NCBI GenBank assembly: GCA_021648045.1 | Contig: JAKITM010000015.1 | Span: 1-32,539 of the forward strand | DNA: 32,539 bases | Origin: Lysobacterales bacterium | GTDB taxonomy: Bacteria > Pseudomonadota > Gammaproteobacteria > Xanthomonadales > SZUA-36 | Direction: 5' to 3' | Part shown: positions 15,224-24,108 of the stretch, in pieces | Layout: the number at the start of each line of letters is the position of its first letter | How positions within the stretch are numbered: position 1 is the first letter of the stretch | The notes under the pieces: model-generated | The model's database searches: none | Seen by the model: the letters and a program-made list of their open reading frames with translations, nothing else | Told to the model about the DNA's origin: nothing | Translations under genes and position numbers: made by a program

Positions 15224-16408
15224 ATGGCTCGCTGTTTTCTACTGGTAATGGACTCTTTTGGTGTTGGCCATGCGCCGGATGCCGCAGCCTTTGGTGATGA
15301 AGGTGCCAATACTTATGCCAATATCCGCAAGGGCTGCTCATCCGGCAACGCTGATATTCCGGGGGTGCGTAGCGGCACTTTAAAACTGCCTTTTTTGCAG
15401 AAACTCGGATTAAAACAGGCCGCCTTACTGGCCGCCGGTAAATCACCACGGGCATTACCCGGCCTGAAAGGCCAATGGGGCTGTGCGGCCACCATATCAA
15501 CCGGCAAAGACACCATCTCCGGGCATTGGGAAATGGCGGGACTACCGGTTGAGTTCGACTGGGGCTACTTTACTCAATTGGAAAATAGTTTCCCCCCTGC
15601 CCTGATCAAAGAACTGATAAAAACAGCATCGCTGCCGGGAATTCTCGGCAATTGCCATGCCTCGGGTACCGGAATTATCAGCGCCCTGGGCGAGAAACAT
15701 ATCAGCAGTGGCAAACCGATTTTTTATACATCGTCTGACTCGGTATTTCAAATCGCTGCCCATGAGGAACATTTCGGTCTAGATAAATTATACGCACTCT
15801 GCGAAATCGCCAGAACATTACTCGATCCTTACAATATCGGCCGAGTGATTGCCCGCCCCTTTGTCGGCGAAACCGCTGCCGACTTTAAACGCACAGCCAA
15901 TCGACGCGATTACGCCGTACCTCCCACCGGAAAAACTCTACTGGATCGAGTTATCGAAAATGGCGGCGCGGTACATGCTGTAGGCAAAATTAGTGATATT
16001 TTTGCCCATCAGGGGGTTACCCACACAATTAAAGCATCCGGGCATGAAGCTTTAATGGCAGCCACAGCAACTGCCGCGCAGAACGCCAATGACGGTGATT
16101 TGATTTTTACCAATTTTGTCGATTTTGATATGCTTTTCGGCCATCAGCGCGACCTTCCCGGCTACGCTAATGCGCTAGAAGAATTCGATTTGTTACTGCA
16201 AGATTTCGCCAACCAGCTGCAAGCTGATGATATGGTTGTGATTACCGCAGATCACGGCAACGACCCGAGCTGGCAAGGCTTTGACCATACTCGTGAACAG
16301 GTTCCAGTGCTGGTTTTTGGACCGCAAATTATTGTCAAGGAGTATGGTGCACACCCCAGTTTTTCAGTCATTGCGGATACCATTAGCCAACATCTGAGTC
16401 TTCGATAA
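15224..16408 (+). CDS. deoB: phosphopentomutase
   Basis: The 394-residue alkaline-phosphatase-superfamily enzyme interconverts (deoxy)ribose-1-phosphate and -5-phosphate. It has the N-terminal metal ligand in LVMDSFGVGHAPDA and the phosphothreonine site ISTGKDTISGHWEMAG. The remaining metal-binding sites are VDFDMLFGHQRD and ITADHGNDPSWQGFDHTRE. Length is typical (E. coli 407). GAGGAA before ATG 15224 is a good ribosome binding site. It completes the route from nucleosides to deoxyribose-5-P for DeoC. Confidence 0.96.
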   Translation: MARCFLLVMDSFGVGHAPDAAAFGDEGANTYANIRKGCSSGNADIPGVRSGTLKLPFLQKLGLKQAALLAAGKSPRALPGLKGQWGCAATISTGKDTISGHWEMAGLPVEFDWGYFTQLENSFPPALIKELIKTASLPGILGNCHASGTGIISALGEKHISSGKPIFYTSSDSVFQIAAHEEHFGLDKLYALCEIARTLLDPYNIGRVIARPFVGETAADFKRTANRRDYAVPPTGKTLLDRVIENGGAVHAVGKISDIFAHQGVTHTIKASGHEALMAATATAAQNANDGDLIFTNFVDFDMLFGHQRDLPGYANALEEFDLLLQDFANQLQADDMVVITADHGNDPSWQGFDHTREQVPVLVFGPQIIVKEYGAHPSFSVIADTISQHLSLR

Positions 16409-16452
16409 ATTAGCACTAAGATCACCCCTGCAAGCTGAAAAGGAATCACTGG

Positions 16453-16911
16453 ATGACACTGCTGATCGATAAAAACCAATTACCAGAATATCTAGATAAG
16501 CTCTTAACCAGCGACCACTGGTTGAAAATTACGCAGCAACGCATCGATCAGTTTGCTGAAATCACCGAAGACCGGCAATTTATCCATATTGACCCTGAAC
16601 AAGCCGCAAATACAGCTTTTGGCGCTACAGTCGCTCATGGTATGTTGACATTATCCCTGTTGCCTTACTTTTACGAACAAGCGGGCATTCAACTGCGGGA
16701 TGTTCAAATGCAGATTAATTATGGCTTTGATAAAGTGCGGTTTTTAGCTCCGGTTAAAGTCAATAGCGAAATTAACGCAAGCTTTACTTTGCGCGAGTTC
16801 AGCAATCCAAAACCCGCGCAGTTAAAACTCAAATTCAAAGTTATTGTTAGAATAAAAGGTGCTGAAACACCGGCATTAATTGGTGAATGGCTGGCGCTGA
16901 TAATTGAATAG
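16453..16911 (+). CDS. MaoC-like hot-dog dehydratase / (R)-enoyl-CoA hydratase
   Basis: The 152-residue single hot-dog protein carries the (R)-hydratase signature DRQFIHIDPEQA followed by FGATVAHGMLTLSLLPYF, with the catalytic Asp and His of hydratase motif 2. An AAGGAA ribosome binding site precedes ATG 16453. It lies 44 bp after deoB in the same direction, so it may be the last gene of the nucleoside operon or part of a link to the ETF/acyl-CoA operon downstream. The substrate (enoyl-CoA or enoyl-ACP) is not determinable. The pairing with nucleoside catabolism is unexplained. Confidence 0.83.
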   Translation: MTLLIDKNQLPEYLDKLLTSDHWLKITQQRIDQFAEITEDRQFIHIDPEQAANTAFGATVAHGMLTLSLLPYFYEQAGIQLRDVQMQINYGFDKVRFLAPVKVNSEINASFTLREFSNPKPAQLKLKFKVIVRIKGAETPALIGEWLALIIE

Positions 16912-16986
16912 AGAAAAACTTGATCCAATAGGCTTAAATTAACAATAACTAAGGTCGCCTGAACTCATAAGCGCTGTAATTTCCGA

Positions 16987-16992
16987 TATAAT
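16987..16992 (+). promoter_or_regulatory. candidate -10 element of the ETF operon
   Basis: A perfect TATAAT lies 44 bp before the ETF-QO start, in the 124-bp gap after the MaoC-like gene. No good -35 is seen at 16-18 bp spacing (CTCATA at 17), so if real it is probably activator-dependent. The gap supports a new transcription unit beginning here. Confidence 0.35.
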
Positions 16993-17035
16993 AAAGCGTT
17001 AGGGAAATGTCACTAAAAGCTTGCGCGGAGCAGAT

Positions 17036-18637
17036 ATGAGCGAACGGGAAGTCATGGAGTATGATGTTGTTATTGTAGGTGCTGGTCCTGCCGGGCTCGC
17101 CTGCGCCATACGCCTGAAACAACTGAATGCTGACCGCAGTGTTTGTATTATCGAAAAAGCGGCTGAAATTGGCGCGCAAATTCTCTCCGGCGCAGTAATA
17201 GAGCCGCAACCACTAGATGAACTACTTCCGGGCTGGCGTGATAATAAACCGCCGCATTGCATTCCGGTTAGCAATGACAGCTTTAGTTTATTGAGTAAAT
17301 CCGGCGCTAAAAAACTACCCACCCCGCCACAAACCAATAATCACGGAAACTTTATTGTCTCCCTCGGTGCCTTATGTGCCTGGCTGGCACCGCAGGCGGA
17401 AGCGTTGGGTGTTGATATTTTCCCTGGTTATGCCGCATCTGGCATTCACTATACCCAGGATGGCAGTGTTGGTGGAGCAATTATTGGGGACATGGGCATT
17501 GCCATGGATGGCAGCCAGAAAGCCAGTTATATGGAAGGCATTGAAATTCATGCGCCTTTAACCATACTTTCCGAAGGTTGCCGTGGGCACCTGAGCAAAC
17601 AGCTGATTAAAAAATTCAATCTTGATGCCGACTGTGATCCGCAAACCTACGGCATCGGCATCAAAGAGCTCTGGCAAGTAAAACCGGGCAAAAGTCAGCC
17701 GGGCACAGTTGCACACAGTATTGGCTGGCCCTTAGATAAAAACACTTATGGCGGCAGCTTTATTTACCACCTTGAAAACGACCGCATTGCGGTGGGGTTT
17801 GTAAGCGGTTTGGACTACCCTGATCCGAATTTCCAGCCATGGGAAGCATTTCAGCAGTTTAAAAATCACCCAAAAATTAAACCTTTATTTGAAGGTGGCG
17901 AAATCCTTTCTTCTGGTGCCCGTGCAATTGTTGAAGGTGGTTACCAGTCCTTACCCCGTACTGAAATGTCGGGCGCGCTGCTGATTGGCGATGCCGCTGG
18001 CACCCTCAATGTGCCCAAAATCAAGGGAGTTCACCAGGCCATGCGCGGTGGCATGCTGGCGGCAGAACATCTTAGCGAGCATGCAGATGGCAAGGGCTAC
18101 GATCAAGCCCTACGCGCCTCGCCAGTGATGGCGGAATTGAAAAAAGTTCGCAATATTCGACCGGGTTTCCATCGGGGTTTGTGGTTAGGCCTGATGAATG
18201 CGGCTTGGGAAACTATTACCGCTGGCTATTCACCGTGGACTTTAAAAAATCACGCCGACCATTCAGCCATGCAAAAACTGGAAGACTATCAAAGCCCAGA
18301 ACGCAACTGGACACAACGAGAATTAGCCCCGCGGGATCGCCTAGCTGCGGTTTACTTCGCCACCACTGCACATGATGAAGATCAGCCGATACACTTGCAG
18401 ATCACTGAGCCCGACATTTGCATCAGTCGTTGTACTCAGGAATACGGCAATCCCTGCACCCGTTTCTGTCCGGCGAATGTGTATGAAATCATTAGCGAAG
18501 AAGGTAATACTAAGCGCCTGCAAATAAATGCGGCCAACTGCGTTCATTGTAAAACTTGTGATATTAAAGACCCCTATCAGATAATCAACTGGGTCACCCC
18601 TGAAGGTGGCTCGGGGCCAAACTATCAAAATCTATAA
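17036..18637 (+). CDS. electron transfer flavoprotein-ubiquinone oxidoreductase
   Basis: From ATG 17036 (GGAG ribosome binding site; an in-frame TTG lies at 17021) the protein has 533 residues. It has the N-terminal FAD dinucleotide fold DVVIVGAGPAGLACAIRL, then SGAVIEPQPLDELLP, the FAD-binding MSGALLIGDAAGTLNVPKIKG, and a C-terminal 4Fe-4S ferredoxin-like domain. That domain includes CTRFCPANVYEI and NCVHCKTCDIKDPYQ, with the conserved end PEGGSGPNYQNL. It moves electrons from reduced ETF to ubiquinone at the inner membrane. It is the first gene of the ETF operon, 26 bp before etfB. The size matches the family. Confidence 0.96.
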   Translation: MSEREVMEYDVVIVGAGPAGLACAIRLKQLNADRSVCIIEKAAEIGAQILSGAVIEPQPLDELLPGWRDNKPPHCIPVSNDSFSLLSKSGAKKLPTPPQTNNHGNFIVSLGALCAWLAPQAEALGVDIFPGYAASGIHYTQDGSVGGAIIGDMGIAMDGSQKASYMEGIEIHAPLTILSEGCRGHLSKQLIKKFNLDADCDPQTYGIGIKELWQVKPGKSQPGTVAHSIGWPLDKNTYGGSFIYHLENDRIAVGFVSGLDYPDPNFQPWEAFQQFKNHPKIKPLFEGGEILSSGARAIVEGGYQSLPRTEMSGALLIGDAAGTLNVPKIKGVHQAMRGGMLAAEHLSEHADGKGYDQALRASPVMAELKKVRNIRPGFHRGLWLGLMNAAWETITAGYSPWTLKNHADHSAMQKLEDYQSPERNWTQRELAPRDRLAAVYFATTAHDEDQPIHLQITEPDICISRCTQEYGNPCTRFCPANVYEIISEEGNTKRLQINAANCVHCKTCDIKDPYQIINWVTPEGGSGPNYQNL

Positions 18638-18663
18638 TCGATAAAAATTAGGAATATTAAGGC

Positions 18664-19410
18664 ATGAAAATACTAGTAGGCATAAAACGCGTGATTGATT
18701 TCAATGTCCGTGTGCGGGTAAAACCCGACGGTAGCGGTGTTGATCTCGATGGTGCCAAAATGAGCATTAATCCTTTCGATGAAATCGCCCTGGAAGAAGC
18801 CCTGCGTCTGCGTGAAGCCGGCAAAGCCTCTGAAGTTATTGTGATTTCCATCGGACCTAACGCCTGCCAGCAACAACTGCGCACCGGTCTTGCCATGGGT
18901 GCTGATCGTGCTATTCAGGTAGATACAGAAGAAAAACTGCAACCATTGGCAGCTGCACGGGTTTTCTTGGCACTGGTTGAAAAAGAACAACCCGGACTGG
19001 TTATTGTCGGCAAGCAGGCAATTGATGATGACAATTCTCAAACCGGACAAATGTTAGCAGCACTCTGGAATCGACCACAGGCAACTTTCGCCTCTGAAGT
19101 TGTACTCGAAGATCAGGTGGCCAGAGTGACACGGGAAGTAGATGCCGGTTTGGAAACTATCGAAATTGATTTACCAGCGGTAATCACCACCGATTTACGC
19201 TTGAACGAGCCCCGCTTTGTAAAACTACCGGATATTATGAAAGCCAAACGCAAGCCGCTGGAAGTGATCCCGCTGGCTGATCTAGCCATTACTAACGACA
19301 ACAAACTGACGATTGACCACTATGCCCCACCGGCCAGTCGTGAAAAAGGCATTATGGTTGATAGTGCTGAAGCACTGGTCGCCGAACTGAAAAACCGAGG
19401 TCTGTTATGA
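18664..19410 (+). CDS. etfB: electron transfer flavoprotein beta subunit
   Basis: The 248-residue AMP-binding subunit of ETF begins MKILVGIKRVIDFNVRVRVKPDGSG and has MSINPFDEIALEEALRLRE, LAMGADRAIQV, VIVGKQAIDDDNSQTGQM and the signature VITTDLRLNEPRFVKLPDIMKAK. With EtfA it forms the soluble FAD heterodimer that accepts electrons from acyl-CoA and other dehydrogenases and reduces ETF-QO. Its stop overlaps etfA by 4 nt (ATGA), giving coupled 1:1 translation. Confidence 0.97.
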   Translation: MKILVGIKRVIDFNVRVRVKPDGSGVDLDGAKMSINPFDEIALEEALRLREAGKASEVIVISIGPNACQQQLRTGLAMGADRAIQVDTEEKLQPLAAARVFLALVEKEQPGLVIVGKQAIDDDNSQTGQMLAALWNRPQATFASEVVLEDQVARVTREVDAGLETIEIDLPAVITTDLRLNEPRFVKLPDIMKAKRKPLEVIPLADLAITNDNKLTIDHYAPPASREKGIMVDSAEALVAELKNRGLL

Positions 19411-20342
19411 ATAAGATTCTAATTATTAGCGAACATAACGGCAGCGAGCTAAGTAATTCCACTGCCAAGTGCGTCAGCTGTGCTATTGAAACCGGTGGCA
19501 GCGTGCATATTTTGGTACTTGCCGCAGATGCTGCTGATATCGCAGCACAAGCCGCAGCACTCAATGGGGTTGATGAAGTCATTAGCATCAATCACCCTAA
19601 CTACAGCCATGCGATGGCCGCAACACTAGCCCCGGAAATCGCCGCAGTTGGCGCAGATTACAGCCATGTTTATGGCCCATCAAGCACCTACGGTCGCGAT
19701 TTAATGCCACGGGTTGCAGCCCTACTCGGGGTTAACCAGGTTGCTGATATTATGACAGTCAAAGGCTCCCGCTCTTTCCAGCGGCCGGTATATGCAGGCA
19801 ATGCCATTATTGATGTCAGCGTTGCGGAAGAAATGACCGTGGTTGCTACCATCCGTCTGGCATCTTGGGCAGCAGCTAGCGGCGGTAACAATGCCACTAT
19901 TTCCAGTCGCGAAACCACTGCTGAAATGCCCACACACAGCCGTTTTATCGATCTGAAAACTGAAGGCGGCGATCTGCCCGACCTGCAGAGTGCCAAGCGG
20001 GTTATTTCCGGCGGGCGCGGACTGGGTTCAGAAGAAAATTTCAAAATAATTTATGCACTGGCCAGCAAACTGGGTGCAGGTGTTGGCGCATCCCGTGCAG
20101 CTGTCGATGCGGGCTATGTACCCAATGACATGCAAGTAGGACAAACCGGGAAAATCATCTCACCGGACTTGTATATGGCATTTGGTATTTCCGGCGCAAT
20201 CCAGCATATCACCGGGATTAAAGATGCCGGTACTATTGTGGCTATCAATAAAGATGCAGAAGCACCTATTTTTGAAGTGGCCGATATTGGGCTGGTGGGT
20301 GATTTATTTACTGTTATTCCGGAAATTGAAGCCGCCATCTAA
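19407..20342 (+). CDS. etfA: electron transfer flavoprotein alpha subunit
   Basis: The 311-residue FAD-binding subunit has an N-terminal domain with YGPSSTYGRDLMPRVAALLG and a C-terminal FAD domain with VISGGRGLGSEENFKIIYALA. The latter also contains GASRAAVDAGYVPNDMQVGQTGKIISPDLYMAFGISGAIQHITGIKDAGTIVAIN and the terminal IFEVADIGLVGDLF. The length is standard. It is followed after only 2 bp by the acetoacetyl-CoA synthetase gene. Confidence 0.97.
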   Translation: MNKILIISEHNGSELSNSTAKCVSCAIETGGSVHILVLAADAADIAAQAAALNGVDEVISINHPNYSHAMAATLAPEIAAVGADYSHVYGPSSTYGRDLMPRVAALLGVNQVADIMTVKGSRSFQRPVYAGNAIIDVSVAEEMTVVATIRLASWAAASGGNNATISSRETTAEMPTHSRFIDLKTEGGDLPDLQSAKRVISGGRGLGSEENFKIIYALASKLGAGVGASRAAVDAGYVPNDMQVGQTGKIISPDLYMAFGISGAIQHITGIKDAGTIVAINKDAEAPIFEVADIGLVGDLFTVIPEIEAAI

Positions 20343-20344
20343 AC

Positions 20345-22288
20345 ATGCAGCCACTGTGGACCCCCGATAACGAGCGCATTGATCAGGCAAATATCAGCCG
20401 ATTCCTGCATATGCTGCGCTCGGAAATTGACCCATTAATTACCGATTATCACAGCCTGTACCAATTCTCGGTTAACCAACCCGCTGATTTTTGGCAGGCG
20501 CTATGGGAATTTAGCGATATTATCGGCGATTGCGGTAGCAGTATCTTTGAGCCGGCAGATAAAATGCAGGATGCACGCTGGTTTCCAGAGGCTAAACTAA
20601 ATTTTGCTGAAAACCTATTACGCCATCGTGATGACCGGGTGGCTATTCGTTTTCGTTCGGAAAACGGCAGCAGCAGTGAATACACTTACAAGCAGCTGTT
20701 TCTTGCTGTGGCGGCCACTGCGGCGGGCCTCAAGCAATGCGGCGTGGTTAGTGGCGACCGTGTTGCCGGCTACCTGCCGAATCTGGCGGAAACCGTTATC
20801 GCCATGCTGGCAACTACATCCCTGGGTGCTATTTGGTCTTCTACCTCGCCAGATTTCGGCATTAACGGTGTGCTTGATCGCTTTGGCCAAATTACCCCAA
20901 AAGTTCTGTTTACAGCCAATGCCTACTGCTATAACGGTAAGGTCTTTGACTGCCTATCGAAGGCCCGTCAGGTAGCTGCTGAGATTGACTCAATAGAACA
21001 AGTGGTTGTGATCCCTTATATTGAACAAGACATCAGCCGGGATGGATTTGATAATGTCTCACTCTGGGAAGATTTCCTCGATCACAGCGTAAGTGAGATT
21101 GATTTTCAACGCGATAGCTTCGACTTGCCGCTATATATCATGTATTCATCTGGTACCACCGGAGTTCCAAAATGTATCACCCACGGAAGCGGTGGCACCC
21201 TGCTTCAGCATCTCAAAGAACTGGCTCTGCATACAGACCTGCACCGGGATGACAGCATATTTTATTTCACCACCTGTGGCTGGATGATGTGGAACTGGCT
21301 GGTGAGTTCTCTGGCAACCGGTGCTACTGTTGTACTTTATGACGGCTCACCTTTTTACCCACATCCTGCGGCCATGTTCGACTTAATCGATAAGTTAGAT
21401 ATCAGTATTTTCGGCACCAGTGCAAAATCCATCTCTGCATGGGATAAAGCCGGTATTAAACCTCGGCAAAGCCATCGTTTGTCTGCACTTAAAACCATTC
21501 TTTCTACCGGCTCGCCATTGGCACCGGAAAGCTTCGACTATGTTTACCGCGAGATCAAAAGTGATGTTTGTTTGTCCTCTATTTCCGGTGGCACCGATAT
21601 CATCTCCTGCTTTGCCCTTGGTTGCCCGATTCTGCCGGTCTGGCGCGGTGAACTGCAGTGTCGCGGACTGGGCATGCAAGTTGAAATTCGTGACGATAAA
21701 GGTGCGGTGGTGATTGATAAAACCGGAGAATTAACCTGCTCGGCATCCTTCCCAGCTATGCCGGTGGGCTTCTGGGGCGATACCGATGGAAGTAAATACC
21801 AATCTGCATACTTTGAACAATATCAAAACATTTGGTCCCAGGGTGACTATGCGCGACTGACACTGCACGGCGGTCTAATCATTTACGGCCGCTCGGATAC
21901 TACCCTTAACCCGGGTGGTGTGCGCATTGGTACTGCTGAAATATACAATCAGCTTGAAAAGCTTGATGAGGTTCTGGAAAGCCTGTGCATCGGCCAACAA
22001 TGGCAGGATGATATTCGACTGGTCCTATTTGTTCGACTTAGCGATGAGCTGCAACTGGATGAGCAACTCAGGGATAAAATTCGCAAAACAATTCGCAGCA
22101 ACACCACACCCCGACATGTGCCCGAAAAGATTATCCAAGTCGCTGCACTCCCCCGTACCATCAGTGGAAAATTGGTTGAATTGGCGGTTAACAATGTCGT
22201 TCATGGTCACCCGGTAAAAAACATCGATGCACTGGCCAACCCGGAGAGCCTGGAGCTGTTCCGTGATTTAGCCGAACTACGCAGATAA
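20345..22288 (+). CDS. acetoacetyl-CoA synthetase (acetoacetate-CoA ligase)
   Basis: The 647-residue ANL-superfamily enzyme has the ATP-binding loop YIMYSSGTTGVPKCITHG, the AACS-type segment FTTCGWMMWNWLVSSLATG, SISGGTDIISCF, and NPGGVRIGTAEIY. The C-terminal catalytic-lysine region is LPRTISGKLVELAVNN. Length and the N-terminal WFPEAKLNFAENLLRH segment fit acetoacetate-CoA ligase rather than acetate-CoA ligase. It activates acetoacetate for reuse as acetyl-CoA. ATG 20345 comes 2 nt after the etfA stop with no own ribosome binding site, so translation probably depends on reinitiation from etfA. Confidence 0.93.
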   Translation: MQPLWTPDNERIDQANISRFLHMLRSEIDPLITDYHSLYQFSVNQPADFWQALWEFSDIIGDCGSSIFEPADKMQDARWFPEAKLNFAENLLRHRDDRVAIRFRSENGSSSEYTYKQLFLAVAATAAGLKQCGVVSGDRVAGYLPNLAETVIAMLATTSLGAIWSSTSPDFGINGVLDRFGQITPKVLFTANAYCYNGKVFDCLSKARQVAAEIDSIEQVVVIPYIEQDISRDGFDNVSLWEDFLDHSVSEIDFQRDSFDLPLYIMYSSGTTGVPKCITHGSGGTLLQHLKELALHTDLHRDDSIFYFTTCGWMMWNWLVSSLATGATVVLYDGSPFYPHPAAMFDLIDKLDISIFGTSAKSISAWDKAGIKPRQSHRLSALKTILSTGSPLAPESFDYVYREIKSDVCLSSISGGTDIISCFALGCPILPVWRGELQCRGLGMQVEIRDDKGAVVIDKTGELTCSASFPAMPVGFWGDTDGSKYQSAYFEQYQNIWSQGDYARLTLHGGLIIYGRSDTTLNPGGVRIGTAEIYNQLEKLDEVLESLCIGQQWQDDIRLVLFVRLSDELQLDEQLRDKIRKTIRSNTTPRHVPEKIIQVAALPRTISGKLVELAVNNVVHGHPVKNIDALANPESLELFRDLAELRR

Positions 22289-23296
22289 ATGAAACCCTGG
22301 TTGCAAGTCACATACTCTAATCAGTCCGCCGAGACCCTACTCGCTGCAGATGACCCCGATTGCGGGAAAAATATTCTTGGAATATTCACCTTCGGTGATA
22401 CCCACACAGAAACCTATAACGACAGCCGGGTCATCCATGTGCCGCTAAAACAACTATCGGCAACCAGAACAGAAGTCTGGCAGGTTAAAGAGCCAGTGGA
22501 AAAAGGTAATTTTAAGCAAATACAATACTGCCATAGCAGTGACCTGACACTGGCTAGTATCAGCATTGACTTGAGCAGTGGCACCACCATCGATGACGCC
22601 ACTCGGCTGGCCTATACAGAAATTCTACAGTTTCTCGAACAGCACCAGCATTGCTGGCCGTTAAAAATCTGGCATTATTTTCCGGAAATCACTGCTGGCG
22701 AGAAAGAGGATGAACAGTATCGCCTGTTTTGCGCCGGTCGTGCTTACGCTGTCGCCGATAACCCGGTGATCATGACTGCAATACCTGCTGCGACCGCAAT
22801 TGGTTCGAATTCATCGCCTTCTCGTCTATTAATTTATTTTCTCGCCGGTCGGCAACCCGGTACAACCGTGGAGAATCCACGCCAAATACCGGCACCAGAA
22901 TACCCACAACAATACGGCCTGCGACGGCCTTTATTTTCCCGGGGTACTTTGATTGCTTCCGGAGAAACCCATCAATTTTTGATTTCGGGTACGGCCAGTA
23001 TTCTTGGACATCAATCTTTGCATGATGATGATGTGCGCGAACAAACCCGCGAATCTTTGCGTAACTTGAGCTCACTAATTTCTGCCGGTCGTCGACTCGC
23101 ACCGGTTTCGCGCGAGAACCGAGAAGAGTTTATTCAGTCGGGTGGTGTATTACGGGTGTATGTAAAACAGCGCAAAGATTTCGAACTGGTGCAGGCTGAA
23201 ATCCGCCAACACCCACTAGGACAGCTACCAGCGATTTATTTACAGGGCGATATCTGTCGGGACGAACTACTGGTTGAAATCGATGGGATTTTTTAA
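22289..23296 (+). CDS. chorismatase of the FkbO/Hyg5/XanB2 family
   Basis: The 335-residue protein has the chorismatase pattern: WHYFPEITAGEKEDEQYRLFCAGR (about residues 129-152), PAATAIGSNSSPSRLLIYFLAG, VENPRQIPAPEYPQQYG, and FLISGTASILGHQSLHDDDVREQTRE, with a YjgF/RidA-like C-terminal fold. Members convert chorismate to 3,4-dihydroxycyclohexadienoate (FkbO), 3-hydroxybenzoate (Hyg5) or both 3- and 4-hydroxybenzoate (XanB2). I cannot assign the subtype. ATG 22289 abuts the AACS stop (TAAATG), so it is cotranscribed with the ETF operon. No aryl polyene or macrolide cluster is in the window. A role in supplying 4-hydroxybenzoate for ubiquinone is attractive but inferred. Confidence 0.85.
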   Translation: MKPWLQVTYSNQSAETLLAADDPDCGKNILGIFTFGDTHTETYNDSRVIHVPLKQLSATRTEVWQVKEPVEKGNFKQIQYCHSSDLTLASISIDLSSGTTIDDATRLAYTEILQFLEQHQHCWPLKIWHYFPEITAGEKEDEQYRLFCAGRAYAVADNPVIMTAIPAATAIGSNSSPSRLLIYFLAGRQPGTTVENPRQIPAPEYPQQYGLRRPLFSRGTLIASGETHQFLISGTASILGHQSLHDDDVREQTRESLRNLSSLISAGRRLAPVSRENREEFIQSGGVLRVYVKQRKDFELVQAEIRQHPLGQLPAIYLQGDICRDELLVEIDGIF

Positions 23297-23407
23297 GCGA
23301 TAATTACAACGCAACATATCCTCACAGGTAGCAATCAAAAGTCTATTGCCTAGTTATAACAAATCAGCTTGAAGGTCAGTCTGATTGATACAATCAAATA
23401 TGGCCAA

Positions 23408-24019
23408 ATGGAGTATCAACAGTTGAACATTCTCTATTCATTTCGAAGATGCCCCTATGCTATACGCGCTCGCATGGCCTTAAATTACGCGGATATTCAA
23501 TATCAATACCGAGAAATTTTATTAAAAAACAAACCCCAATCAATGTTGAGTTATTCCGCTAAAGCCACTGTGCCTGTGCTTATAACAAAAGACGGCATCA
23601 TTGATGAAAGTATAGATGTTATGCATTGGTCTTTAAGCCAATTTGATCCCGACAAATGGTTACTTCAACCGCAGCAAAATAATTTAATAGAGCTATGTGA
23701 CAAACAATTCAAACCACAGTTGGATCGATACAAGTACTCCGACAGGCATGAATTAACTGAAGATGAATACAGAGATGAAGTCCTTTGGTTTTTGGATTTG
23801 TTAGATAAAAGACTTCAGCGACACTCACAACTATTTTCAGATAATGTTTCTATGGCTGATATTTCCATTTTCCCTTTTATTCGTCAGTTTGCCTTTGTTG
23901 ATAAACAGTGGTTTGACGATAGCACGTACACGTATTTACAAAAATGGCTGACTGGGCATTTGCAATCAGACCTGTTCATAAAAGTCATGGAGAAACACCC
24001 ACTATGGAGTGATAAATAA
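23408..24019 (+). CDS. glutathione S-transferase-like protein
   Basis: From ATG 23408 the protein has 203 residues; a TTG at 23369 would add 13 residues, and neither start has a clear ribosome binding site. The N-terminal thioredoxin-like domain begins LNILYSFRRCPYAIRARMAL with a CPYA active-site-like motif. The domain ends ATVPVLITKDGIIDESIDVM, the glutathione-binding cis-Pro and Glu-Ser. The C-terminal helical domain contains SMADISIFPFIRQFAFVD (the N-cap motif). Codons look more A/T-rich than in the upstream operon. The physiological substrate is unknown; it could be a glutaredoxin-2-like or general detoxification GST. Confidence 0.85.
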   Translation: MEYQQLNILYSFRRCPYAIRARMALNYADIQYQYREILLKNKPQSMLSYSAKATVPVLITKDGIIDESIDVMHWSLSQFDPDKWLLQPQQNNLIELCDKQFKPQLDRYKYSDRHELTEDEYRDEVLWFLDLLDKRLQRHSQLFSDNVSMADISIFPFIRQFAFVDKQWFDDSTYTYLQKWLTGHLQSDLFIKVMEKHPLWSDK

Positions 24020-24108
24020 AAAAACGCTTTATATTCATCGAAAAAAAACCTAAAATACCTGCCACTAAAACCAGCACCTGATTTGCGTTCAGGCTAGCGG
24101 AGAAGATC

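Noticed and set aside
18673..19050. 125-codon antisense ORF opposite etfB
   Set aside because: It mirrors the codon structure of etfB and lies wholly inside it.
23297..23407. AATCAG/CTGATT inverted repeat before the GST gene as a terminator
   Set aside because: The arms are only 6 bp with a 13-nt loop and there is no T-tract.
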